This document shows, piece after piece, positions 16,606 through 24,217 of a stretch of DNA of 64,000 nucleotides; the stretch's first letter is position 1; each line of letters opens with the position of its first letter. Where the stretch lies: positions 6,944,001 through 7,008,000 of the forward strand of contig NZ_CP073318.1 in assembly GCF_018263855.1 (NCBI RefSeq). Reading direction: 5' to 3'. Below the pieces are notes generated by a model. That model saw only the letters and a program-made list of their open reading frames with translations. It did no database searches and had not been told where the DNA came from. Position numbers and translations under genes: made by a program. This stretch comes from Kutzneria sp. CA-103260. Lineage in GTDB: Bacteria; Actinomycetota; Actinomycetes; Mycobacteriales; Pseudonocardiaceae.

Positions 16606-16639
16606 CCATCCGGTTAACTCGATCGAGTCAGAAGGATGG
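16606..16639. promoter_or_regulatory. Compound palindrome in the encapsulin promoter
   Basis: CCATCC-N5-ACTCGATCGAGT-N5-GGATGG is symmetric over 34 bp: a 12-bp perfect palindrome flanked at equal distance by a second perfect inverted repeat. It lies about 94 bases upstream of the GTG start of the shell gene. On the minus strand a TATACC-like -10 box overlaps its right end, so a bound protein would probably block transcription start. Confidence 0.55.
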
Positions 16640-16736
16640 TATATCAGGGGTAGGGGCAGTGTTTTGGGTGGGCGTGCCGACCTCGTTCGGCCGCGCGGAT
16701 TTCACCGCCTCGGACTATTGCCCGCCCCACCCGGCC

Positions 16737-16754
16737 GGTACAGCCTGCTGTACC
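16737..16754. promoter_or_regulatory. Operator copy 1 (GGTACAGC-CT-GCTGTACC) upstream of the CPBP gene
   Basis: A perfect 8-2-8 inverted repeat centred about 66 bases before the CPBP start. The 16-base core GTACAGCCTGCTGTAC recurs exactly at 20966-20981, upstream of the two-component system. The most economical reading is that both are sites of the NarL-type response regulator encoded at 19046. Confidence 0.65.
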
Positions 16755-16810
16755 TCACTTCGGGTGTGCGCGGGAATGACCCCGCGCCCCCGGGCTGGTG
16801 TTCTTCTCCC

Positions 16811-17680
16811 GTGACAATCACCGAAAGCGCCCCGGGCCTTCGGGGCAGCATCCGCCGACGGCCGCTGACCTGGTTCTTCGGACTGGCCAACCTGCTGAGC
16901 TGGGCGGCGTGGACGCCGTACATCCTGTCCGAGAACGGCTTGGGGCTACTGCACTTCAGCTACCCGAACCTGCTGGGCAACAGCCAGCTGGCCGGCGTGC
17001 TGCCCGGGGCATATCTCGGGCCGATCTTCTCCGCGTACCTGGTGACCGCGGTCGCCGACGGCCGGCCGGGGCTGCGCCGCTGGGTCGGCCGGCTGGCCAA
17101 CTGGCGGGTCAGCTGGCGTTGGTACGTCGGCGTGGTGCTGGCGGTGCCGGTCATGCTGACCATCTCCACGATGGCCCTGTCCGAACGGAATCCGGTGCTG
17201 CCGGCGGTGGCCACGCTGGTCGCCTACGTGCCCGGCCTGGTGCTCCAGATGGTCACCACCGGCCTGGCCGAGGAGCCCGGCTGGCGCGACTTCGCCCTGC
17301 CCCGCCTGCAGAAGCGGTTCGGGGCGCTCGGCGGCACGCTCATTCTCGGGCCGCTCTGGGGCGTCTGGCACCTGCCGCTGTTCTTCTCCGAGTGGGGCAA
17401 CTGGCCGCACTGGACCTGGCTGACGCCGGTCGAGTTCGTGGCCACCTGCATCACCTTCAGCATCATCATGACCTGGGTGTTCAACCGCAGCGGCGAGAGC
17501 CTGCCGATCGCCATGCTGTTGCACACCAGCGTGAACAACTTCTTCTCCATCGCCTGGTCGGAGATGTTCCCCCAGATGTCCATTCAGGACACTTCGCACG
17601 CGTTCCTGCTGGGCTCGGCCACGGTGGCGATCGTGGTGCTGCTGTTGACCCGTGGCCGGCTGGGCTACAAGCCGGCCTGA
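16811..17680 (+). CDS. CPBP-family intramembrane metalloprotease
   Basis: A 289-residue membrane protein with several hydrophobic segments and the CPBP/Abi motifs in order: EEPGWRDFALPRLQ (EExxxR), GPLWGVWHLPLF (FxxxH-type with His) and LLHTSVNNF (HxxxN). Homologues include Rce1-like CAAX proteases and bacteriocin self-immunity proteins. The GTG at 16811 was chosen because the preceding in-frame sequence shows no coding character. It shares a perfect operator with the sensor kinase/response regulator genes 3 kb away, which points to an envelope-stress or antibiotic-response role. A bidirectional terminator follows. Confidence 0.85.
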   Translation: MTITESAPGLRGSIRRRPLTWFFGLANLLSWAAWTPYILSENGLGLLHFSYPNLLGNSQLAGVLPGAYLGPIFSAYLVTAVADGRPGLRRWVGRLANWRVSWRWYVGVVLAVPVMLTISTMALSERNPVLPAVATLVAYVPGLVLQMVTTGLAEEPGWRDFALPRLQKRFGALGGTLILGPLWGVWHLPLFFSEWGNWPHWTWLTPVEFVATCITFSIIMTWVFNRSGESLPIAMLLHTSVNNFFSIAWSEMFPQMSIQDTSHAFLLGSATVAIVVLLLTRGRLGYKPA

Positions 17681-17685
17681 GGCGG

Positions 17686-17715
17686 ACCGGCGCAGCCTCG
17701 GGGGGCTGCGCCGGT
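17686..17715. terminator. Bidirectional terminator
   Basis: ACCGGCGCAGCC and GGCTGCGCCGGT form a perfect 12-bp stem with a 6-base loop, between the convergent CPBP and glycosyltransferase genes. Confidence 0.8.
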
Positions 17716-17724
17716 TCGCGGTGG

Positions 17725-18930
17725 TCAGCCTTCGATCAGCAGCTTCGCGGCCACCAGCGCCCCGTCGGTACGCATCGTGCCAGCCACTTCGACGGCCCGG
17801 GCCCGGATTTCCGGTGCCAGGGCCGTCTTCAGCGCGGCCGACAGCGACTCGACCGTCGGGATCGCACCGTCGTGAGCCGCGCCGATGCCCAGTTCCGCCA
17901 CGCGGCCGGCCATCATCGGCTGGTCGGCGATCTGCGGCACGATCACCTGCGGCACACCGGCCACAGTGGACGTTGTCGTCGTGCCGGCGCCGCCGTGGTG
18001 CACGACAGCCGCCACCCGCGGGAACAACGCCTGCTGGTTGACCTCACCGATGACGAAGCAGTCGTCGGCCTCCTCGATCTGGGCCTGATAAGCCCAACCC
18101 CGGCCGAGCAGCAGGCGACGGCCCTGCGCGCGAACCGACTCGACCACCACCCGGCCCAGGTCCGGCGTGGTCTGCATGCCCATGCTGCCGAAGCCCACGA
18201 ACACCGGCGGCGCGCCGGATTCCAGGAACGCCTCAAGGTCGTCCGGGAGTGGGCGCTCGTCGGGCAGAATCCACGCCCCGGTCTGCGTGAGCTTCTTGTC
18301 CACCAGGTCGGCCCACGGGCACAGGACCGGGTCGGCCGCCAGGAATCCCTGACTTCCCTGGACGTAGTCGCGGAGGTTGTCCACCGGCGGCAGGCCGATC
18401 TCCGCCCGCTGCTTGTTCTCCGCGTCGCCGTACAAGGCCTGCACACGCTCGGCGTCCTCACGCCACAGCGCCTCCAGGTCGTTCGGGTCGGCCGAGGACG
18501 GCTTGCCCGGCCGCGCACCTGGCTTGAAGTGGTGCGACGGCAGGCCGTACACGTGCATGCTCGCGACCGTGTAGCGCAGGCCGAACTTCTTGGCCACCGA
18601 CCGCGCGCCGGCCGGGAACAGGCCGGTGGCCAGCATCACGTCGGCGCCGTCGGCTTCCTTGGCCAGCACCTCGTACCGAGCGTCGACCAGGGCCGGCCCG
18701 AGCCAGAACGCGTCCTTGGCCGACGCCGGCTTCTCACCCGACACCACCGAGCGCACCGACGGCCCGAGCGGGATCAGCGGCACGCCGACCCGGTCCAGCA
18801 GGGCGACGAAGTCGTCGTCCGGCGGCACGCACACCCTCGGCTCCGCGCCTAGTTCCTTCAGCCGCAAGGCCAACGCGGCCAGCGGCTCGACGTCCCCGCG
18901 CGATCCCCACGACGTCATCACCACGCGCAT
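17725..18930 (-). CDS. GT1-family glycosyltransferase (macrolide/glycopeptide type)
   Basis: A 401-residue UGT-like glycosyltransferase of the GT-B fold. The N-terminal acceptor half opens with RVVMTSWGSRGDVEPLAALA, and the C-terminal nucleotide-sugar site contains VVHHGGAGTTTTS near residue 300, the hallmark seen in GtfA/B-, OleD- and MGT-like enzymes. It would move a sugar from an NDP-sugar onto a small hydrophobic acceptor in the cytoplasm. It is a single leftward gene; no sugar biosynthesis genes are near. It could detoxify macrolides or decorate an endogenous product. Whether it acts on the terpenoids encoded nearby is unknown. Confidence 0.9.
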   Translation of the reverse strand: MRVVMTSWGSRGDVEPLAALALRLKELGAEPRVCVPPDDDFVALLDRVGVPLIPLGPSVRSVVSGEKPASAKDAFWLGPALVDARYEVLAKEADGADVMLATGLFPAGARSVAKKFGLRYTVASMHVYGLPSHHFKPGARPGKPSSADPNDLEALWREDAERVQALYGDAENKQRAEIGLPPVDNLRDYVQGSQGFLAADPVLCPWADLVDKKLTQTGAWILPDERPLPDDLEAFLESGAPPVFVGFGSMGMQTTPDLGRVVVESVRAQGRRLLLGRGWAYQAQIEEADDCFVIGEVNQQALFPRVAAVVHHGGAGTTTTSTVAGVPQVIVPQIADQPMMAGRVAELGIGAAHDGAIPTVESLSAALKTALAPEIRARAVEVAGTMRTDGALVAAKLLIEG

Positions 18931-19045
18931 GGTGCAGATCCCCCCAAGTTCCAGGATTTCGGCTTACGGCCGCACATCCTGAAGCACACCCGGGGTCTTG
19001 CCGCAAGCCCCCACCTGCGCTATACAGTGAAGTGGGGAGAGGAAA

Positions 19046-19705
19046 TCATCCTTTCCGGTGCACATCTTTCAGGTACCGCAGCACGGCTGTGACGCGCCGG
19101 TCGGCGCGGTCGGTCGGGGCCAGATCCAGCTTGGCGAAGATGCTGCGGATGTGCTTGTGCACGGCCCCGTCCGTGACCACCAGTCGTTCGGCGATGGCCC
19201 CGTTGCCCAGACCCTCGGCCATCAACGCCAGCACGTCCCGCTCGCGGGCGCTCAGCCGCTCCAGCCGGGTGTCGGGCCGGGTGCGCACCATCAGCTGGGC
19301 CACGACTTCCGGATCGATGGCCGTGCCGCCGGCGGCCACCCGCCGCAGTGCGTCCAGGAATTCCTCCACGCGACCGACGCGTTCCTTGAGCAGGTAACCG
19401 AGCCGGGAACTGCCGGTGGTGAACAGGTCGGTGGCGAAGGCCTGTTCCACGTACGCGGACAGCACGAGCACCGCCAACCCGGGTTGCCGGCGGCGGGCCT
19501 CGACGGCCGCCACGATGCCCTCGTCGGTGTGGGTCGGCGGCATCCGAACGTCCACAATGGCCACATCGGGCCGGTGTTCTTCCACAGCAGTGAGGAAGTC
19601 CACGGCATTGGCCACTGTGGACACCACGTCCAGCCCCTCGGCCTTGAGCAGCAGCGCCAGGCCCTCGCGCAGCAACGAGTCGTCTTCGGCGATCACAATC
19701 CGCAT
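19046..19705 (-). CDS. NarL/FixJ-family response regulator
   Basis: A 219-residue response regulator. The receiver domain has the acidic pocket (IAEDD), phospho-acceptor Asp in VAIVDVRMPP and the conserved Lys in LLKERVG; the C-terminal LuxR-type helix-turn-helix is LSARERDVLALMAEGLGN...VHKHIRSIFAKL. The ATG at 19705 lies 13 bases inside the end of the kinase gene, so the two are translationally coupled. The likely target is GTACAGCCTGCTGTAC, found upstream of the kinase and of the CPBP gene. That assignment is inference from context. Confidence 0.93.
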   Translation of the reverse strand: MRIVIAEDDSLLREGLALLLKAEGLDVVSTVANAVDFLTAVEEHRPDVAIVDVRMPPTHTDEGIVAAVEARRRQPGLAVLVLSAYVEQAFATDLFTTGSSRLGYLLKERVGRVEEFLDALRRVAAGGTAIDPEVVAQLMVRTRPDTRLERLSARERDVLALMAEGLGNGAIAERLVVTDGAVHKHIRSIFAKLDLAPTDRADRRVTAVLRYLKDVHRKG

Positions 19706-20910
19706 GGCAGGCTCACAGTCAAGGTTGTCGGTCCCCCAACGGGACTGGTCAGCGCGAACCGGCCGTCGTGGGCCTCGACCCGCTGCCGGATGCCGGTCAG
19801 CCCCGATCCGCTCGTCGAACTCGCCCCGCCCACGCCGTCGTCGCGGACCTCCACACACAGCCGGCCAGCATCGCGGCGCAGCCGGACGGTGGCGTTGTCG
19901 GCCCCGCTGTGCCGGGCGATGTTGGTCAGCGCCTCGGCGACCACGAAGTACGCGGTCGCCTCCACGGAAACGGCGCAGCGGTCGGGCATTTCGGCATCGA
20001 CGCGACAATCCACCGGGCAGGACGCGGCCAACGCGGAGAGGGCGTCAGGCAGGCTGCGGTCGGCCAGCACCGGCGGCAGGATGCTGCGGACCACCCCGCG
20101 TAGCTCGGCCAGCGCCTGCTCGGCGGCGTCCTGCGCGCGGTCGAGGAATTCCTTGCTGGTGGCCGGATCCCGGGCCACAGCCCGCCGCGCCGCGCCGATC
20201 AGCACGGTCACGGCGACGAGCCGGTTCTGGGCGCCGTCGTGCAGCGACCGCTCGATCCGTCGCAGCTCGACGGCGTGTGCGTCGAGGGCGGCCGCCCGGG
20301 TGGCCGTCAGCTGGGCCACCCGCAGGGCGAGATCGGTGCCGCGGTCGGGCGACAGCAGGCGAATCCCCGGCCAGGCCTGCAACCACGCCATCGGCGGCAG
20401 CAGAAGCACGCCGACCACCAGTTCCGCCAGGCCGATCAGGCACACCACGACCGCGCCCGGCCAGTCGGTCGCACGGAAGAACCCCTGGGCCACCGTGTCC
20501 GCCTCGGGCGAGACCAGCTGCCACCAGAGTGGGAAGGAGATGTCGTGCAGCGTGGTGATGGGAATCGTCAACGCGGTCGCGCCGAGCAGGAAGCCGAGCG
20601 TGGCATGGCCGACCAGCCAGCCGATTTCCCGGCGCACCGCCGGATCGGCCAGGGCCGCGCGGGGCCGGGCCGGCAGCGGCTCCGGGCTGACGATCTCCCG
20701 GCCCCAGCGGGACAGGCGGGCCCGTTCCCGGTCGGCGACCGCCCGCACCAGCCGCAACGCCGTCGGGAGCAGCACCACACCCACTCCGACCAGGCACAAT
20801 GCCGCCGTGCCGAGCAGCCAGGCCAGCGCCGCCACCGCGAGCAGCGCCGTGCCCAGGCCACCGGCGAGGTGTTCGAGGGCGTCCAGGGCGGCGCGGGTGC
20901 GGGCGACCAT
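19693..20910 (-). CDS. NarL-partner sensor histidine kinase (HisKA_3)
   Basis: A 405-residue membrane sensor kinase. An N-terminal sensor region with about four hydrophobic segments (ALLAVAALAWLLG, LGFLLGATALTI, AVVVCLIGLAELVVG) precedes the HisKA_3 dimerisation domain with phospho-His in RSLHDGAQNRLV and an HATPase_c domain (VVAEALTNIARHSGA, VRDDGVGG). This is the layout of DesK/LiaS-type cytoplasmic-facing membrane sensors. The ATG at 20910 was chosen; a GTG at 20913 adds one residue. The operator at 20965 lies about 64 bases upstream, suggesting autoregulation. Confidence 0.93.
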   Translation of the reverse strand: MVARTRAALDALEHLAGGLGTALLAVAALAWLLGTAALCLVGVGVVLLPTALRLVRAVADRERARLSRWGREIVSPEPLPARPRAALADPAVRREIGWLVGHATLGFLLGATALTIPITTLHDISFPLWWQLVSPEADTVAQGFFRATDWPGAVVVCLIGLAELVVGVLLLPPMAWLQAWPGIRLLSPDRGTDLALRVAQLTATRAAALDAHAVELRRIERSLHDGAQNRLVAVTVLIGAARRAVARDPATSKEFLDRAQDAAEQALAELRGVVRSILPPVLADRSLPDALSALAASCPVDCRVDAEMPDRCAVSVEATAYFVVAEALTNIARHSGADNATVRLRRDAGRLCVEVRDDGVGGASSTSGSGLTGIRQRVEAHDGRFALTSPVGGPTTLTVSLPCGL

Positions 20911-20964
20911 CACGCCGGGACCATAAGTCACGCCCGCGTGCCGTCGCCACGTTTGCCGGCCAGA

Positions 20965-20982
20965 AGTACAGCCTGCTGTACC
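20965..20982. promoter_or_regulatory. Operator copy 2 (GTACAGC-CT-GCTGTAC) between kinase and small membrane protein
   Basis: The same 16-base core as at 16737-16754. It sits midway between the divergent starts at 20910 and 21041, about 64 bases from each, so it could serve both genes. Confidence 0.65.
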
Positions 20983-21040
20983 TGGAACTCTCCCGCCCGC
21001 TGGATCGCCCGCCGCGCCCGGGATTCCTAGGGTTTCGGCC

Positions 21041-21211
21041 ATGACCAAAACCCGCCTGGCCCTCTGGATCCTGCTGATCATCAGCGCCGTCGCCAACGTC
21101 GTGACGTCCGCGTCCAACCTCGTGCTCGTCAGCGTCGGCTTCGGCCTGCTCACGCTGGCGTTCGGCGCAACACTGGTCGCACAGCACTATCGGGGCCGTC
21201 GCAGCAGTTGA
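21041..21211 (+). CDS. Small membrane protein, 56 residues, unknown function
   Basis: ATG at 21041 opens a 56-residue frame: a short basic start (MTKTRLALW), two hydrophobic helices (LWILLIISAVANVV and LVLVSVGFGLLTLAFGATLV) and a basic tail (HYRGRRSS). Codon third positions are strongly G/C, as in neighbouring real genes. It is divergent from the sensor kinase gene with the shared operator between them, so it is probably regulated with it. It may be an accessory or feedback component of the sensor. No family is recognised. Confidence 0.65.
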   Translation: MTKTRLALWILLIISAVANVVTSASNLVLVSVGFGLLTLAFGATLVAQHYRGRRSS

Positions 21212-21246
21212 CGCGCCCTCCCGCCACTCTTACGCTGACTCGCTGG

Positions 21247-21260
21247 TGTAAACGTTTTCA
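21247..21260. promoter_or_regulatory. LacI-type operator-like palindrome
   Basis: TGTAAACGTTTTCA is a 14-bp palindrome with one mismatch, centred on CG, as in LacI/GalR-family operators. It lies in the promoter of the sugar dehydrogenase gene. No LacI-family gene is in the window. Confidence 0.45.
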
Positions 21261-21311
21261 GTCCGCCGCCGCGCCCAGTGAGATCCGATGCGAGTGGAAG
21301 AGGTGCGGGTT

Positions 21312-23393
21312 GTGGCCAGAAGACTAGCCAGACTGGTCGCCGCGGTGGTGGCGGCACTGATCGTCGTCGCCGGCGCGGCCGGTACTGCCTCAGCGGCGGA
21401 CACCCTGCTGTCCCAAGGAAAGCCCGTCGTGGCCTCCTCCTCCGGCGGCTGCTGCCAGCCGGCCAACGCCGTCGACGGCAACACCACGACCCGGTGGGCC
21501 AGCGCGGCGAACACCGACCCGTCCTGGATCTACGTCGACCTCGGCGCCACCTACGCCGTGCACCGGGTGCAGCTGACCTGGGACGCCTCGTGCGCCGCGG
21601 CCTACCGGGTCGAGGTCTCCCCCGACACGACCAACTGGACGGCGATCTACACCACTGCCGCCGGCAAGGGTGGCGTGGAGAACCTCACCGGCCTGTCCGG
21701 CACCGGCCGGTACGTCCGGGTGTACGGCACCAAACGCTGCCGCACCGACGCCACCAAGGGTTATTCGCTCGACGAGTTCCAGGTCTACGGCACCGGCGGC
21801 GACCCCACTCCGCCGACCGCGCCGGGCACACCAACCCTGGTCAGCGACACCGCGTCCAGCGTCACCATCAGCTGGCCGGCCTCGACCGACAACGTCGGCG
21901 TGGCCGGGTACGACATCTACCACGACGGGCAGCTGTGCGCGCAGGTCGACGGGACCACGCTGACCGGCACCTGCGGCAGTCTGAGCCCCAGCACCAACTA
22001 CGGCTTCTACGTCAACGCCCGTGACGCGGCCGGCAACGTCTCGCAGCCCAGCCCCACCCTGTCGGTGACCACGCCGCCGTCGGACGACCACACGCCGCCG
22101 ACCGCGCCGACCGCCGTGCACACCACCTCGGTCACCAGCACCAGCATCGGCCTGGCCTGGACCGCCTCGACCGACAACGTCGGCGTCACCGGGTACACCG
22201 TCTACAACGTGGTCAACGGCTCGCCGGTGGAGATCGGCTCCTCCAGCGGGGCCACGCCCAGTGCCCAGCTCAGCGCGCTCAGCCCGAACACGGCCTACCA
22301 CCTCCAGGTCACCGCGTCCGACGCCAACAAGAACGCCAGCGCGCCCTCGCCGGTGCTGGACGTGACCACCACCAACGGCTCGTGCACGCAGCCGGTGTGC
22401 ACCGTCACCCAGGTCGGCGCGAGCGACGACGTGGTGTGGGGCCTGGTCACGCTGCCCGACGGCACCATCCTGTTCAACGAGCGGGACGTGCACGACATCG
22501 TGCACCTGGACCCCAAGACCGGCGCCAAGAAGGTCATCGGCACCGTGCCGAACGTGCAGAGCACCGACGGCGAGGGCGGCCTGACCGGCCTGGAGATCAA
22601 CCCGGTCAGCTTCTCGTCCGACCACTGGCTCTACATCATGCACACCTCGCCGACCGACAACCGGATCGTGCGGATCAAGTACGACCCGGCCGCCGACAGC
22701 CTGCAGACCTCGACCGAGCAGATCCTGGTCACCGGCATCGCCCGCAACAAGTTCCACAACGGCGGCCGGCTGCGGTTCAGCCCCGACGGCAAGTACCTCT
22801 ACGCCGGCACCGGCGACGCCCAGAACGGCGACAACGCGCAGAACACCAGCAGTCTCAACGGAAAGGTGCTGCGCATCAACCCGGACGGCAGCATCCCGGC
22901 CGACAACCCGTTCCACAACGCGGTGTGGAGCTACGGGCACCGCAACGTGCAGGGGCTGGCCTTCGACTCCCAGGGACGGCTGTGGGAGCAGGAGTTCGGC
23001 AACAGCATCATGGACGAGACCAACCTGATCGTGAAGGGCGGCAACTACGGCTGGCCGTCCTGCGAGGGCACGTCCGGCACCTGCGGCACCGCCGGCTTCA
23101 TCGCCCCCAAGCACACCTATCCGGTGGCGCAGGGCTCGTGCAGCGGCATCACCATCGTGCGTGACGTGCTGTACGTGGCCTGTGAACGGGGCACCCGGCT
23201 CTACCGCGAGGTGATCAGCGGCAGCAGCCTGACCAACGTGCAGGTGTTCTTCGACGGCACCTACGGCCGGCTGCGCACCGTCGAACCCGCGCCGGACGGC
23301 GGGATCTGGCTGACCACCTCCAACAACGGGGACAAGGACAGCACCCCGCACAACAGCAACGACCAGGTCTTCCACGTCTCCCTGGGCAGCTGA
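21312..23393 (+). CDS. Secreted PQQ-dependent sugar dehydrogenase-like protein with CBM32 and two FnIII domains
   Basis: About 693 residues. Signal peptide (RRLARLVAAVVAALIVVAGA, then ASA), then an F5/8 type C (CBM32-like) domain with ANAVDGNTTTRWASAA, two fibronectin type III repeats that share SWPASTDNVGVAGYDIY / AWTASTDNVGVTGYTVY, and a C-terminal six-bladed propeller of the glucose/sorbosone dehydrogenase family (GGLTGLEINP, HNGGRLRFSPDGKYLYAGTGD, YGHRNVQGLAFDSQGRLWEQEFG). It likely oxidises sugars or glycans outside the cell after binding polysaccharide; PQQ dependence is by family. GTG 21312 has GAGG at the right distance; ATG 21288 is an alternative that adds eight residues. A LacI-like operator precedes it. 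Confidence 0.88.
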   Translation: MARRLARLVAAVVAALIVVAGAAGTASAADTLLSQGKPVVASSSGGCCQPANAVDGNTTTRWASAANTDPSWIYVDLGATYAVHRVQLTWDASCAAAYRVEVSPDTTNWTAIYTTAAGKGGVENLTGLSGTGRYVRVYGTKRCRTDATKGYSLDEFQVYGTGGDPTPPTAPGTPTLVSDTASSVTISWPASTDNVGVAGYDIYHDGQLCAQVDGTTLTGTCGSLSPSTNYGFYVNARDAAGNVSQPSPTLSVTTPPSDDHTPPTAPTAVHTTSVTSTSIGLAWTASTDNVGVTGYTVYNVVNGSPVEIGSSSGATPSAQLSALSPNTAYHLQVTASDANKNASAPSPVLDVTTTNGSCTQPVCTVTQVGASDDVVWGLVTLPDGTILFNERDVHDIVHLDPKTGAKKVIGTVPNVQSTDGEGGLTGLEINPVSFSSDHWLYIMHTSPTDNRIVRIKYDPAADSLQTSTEQILVTGIARNKFHNGGRLRFSPDGKYLYAGTGDAQNGDNAQNTSSLNGKVLRINPDGSIPADNPFHNAVWSYGHRNVQGLAFDSQGRLWEQEFGNSIMDETNLIVKGGNYGWPSCEGTSGTCGTAGFIAPKHTYPVAQGSCSGITIVRDVLYVACERGTRLYREVISGSSLTNVQVFFDGTYGRLRTVEPAPDGGIWLTTSNNGDKDSTPHNSNDQVFHVSLGS

Positions 23394-23406
23394 TCCCAGT
23401 CTGTAG

Positions 23407-23515
23407 GTCTCCAAGACCCACAAACCCGCCGGCAGAGGTCTTCAACCGCCACGAACCCTGGCATGTTCGGGGCGGTTGAAGACCCTCCGGAGCAGGGTTT
23501 GGGGGTCTTGGAGAC
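23407..23515. terminator. Long two-part inverted repeat between convergent genes
   Basis: Outer arms 23407-23427 and 23495-23515 pair with few mismatches; inner arms GGTCTTCAACCGCC (23437-23450) and GGCGGTTGAAGACC (23471-23484) pair perfectly around a 20-base loop. The outer and inner arms share the GTCTTNA/GGTCT theme. It lies between the sugar dehydrogenase and HAD genes and should stop transcription from both sides. Confidence 0.75.
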
Positions 23516-23528
23516 ACTCAAACGTTGT

Positions 23529-24173
23529 TCACAGGGCGGCGTCGACCGCTTCGCCTAGACTGTCCACGATGGACATTCCGGCGAAGTGGTCGCGGGCGTG
23601 CAGGGCGTCCCGGCCGGCGTGGTAGAGCCGGAAACTGGTGCCACACTCCCGTGCGGCGGCAGCGTCGTCCGCGCTGTCGCCCACGAGGAGCACGGTGGAC
23701 GGGTCGAGGCCGAGCTCATCGAGCTGGCGGCGCAGATGCGGGGCCTTGCGGCCGCGCTCGCCTTCTCGCAATCCGTCGACGATGGTGAAGTAGTCGGCGA
23801 TGCCGGCCTTGCGCACCAAGGGCATCAGCTCGTCGTGCGGATACATCGACAGCAGTGACTGGCTGCGGCCGGTGTCCCGCCAGCGTTGCAACGACGTCAG
23901 CGCGCCCGGGCTGAGCGGAATGGTGTCCCGGATCTTGAGATACGCGGTCTGGAAGTGCCCGGCCAGCGCGGTCTGCTCGTCCTCGGTCAGGTCCCGCCCG
24001 GCCAGCCGTTCGTAGAACAGTGGAATCGGCTGGGTGTGGTGCCGCTGGTAGGACTCCCGCGTCACCGCCGTCAGGCCGGCGGCCCGGAAGGCCGCGATGG
24101 TGGACTCGATCAGGGCCGCCCCGTCGCCGAACAGGGTGCCGTTCCAGTCCCACACGATGTGCTCGACACTCAT
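23529..24173 (-). CDS. HAD-family hydrolase
   Basis: A 214-residue haloacid dehalogenase-type phosphatase. Motif I is WDWNGTLFG (nucleophile Asp8; Asn replaces the usual second Asp, as in some phosphoglycolate phosphatase-like members), the cap domain follows, motif II is the Ser of SLLSMYPHD, motif III Lys lies in GRKAPHLR, and motif IV is VLLVGDSADDAAAA. It would hydrolyse a phosphate monoester in the cytoplasm; the substrate is unknown. It is a single gene, divergent from the MFS gene 44 bases away. Confidence 0.88.
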   Translation of the reverse strand: MSVEHIVWDWNGTLFGDGAALIESTIAAFRAAGLTAVTRESYQRHHTQPIPLFYERLAGRDLTEDEQTALAGHFQTAYLKIRDTIPLSPGALTSLQRWRDTGRSQSLLSMYPHDELMPLVRKAGIADYFTIVDGLREGERGRKAPHLRRQLDELGLDPSTVLLVGDSADDAAAARECGTSFRLYHAGRDALHARDHFAGMSIVDSLGEAVDAAL

Positions 24174-24217
24174 TTTTCCCTCCCCGCCCCGGAGTATATG
24201 GCGTACATTGGCGTCAC

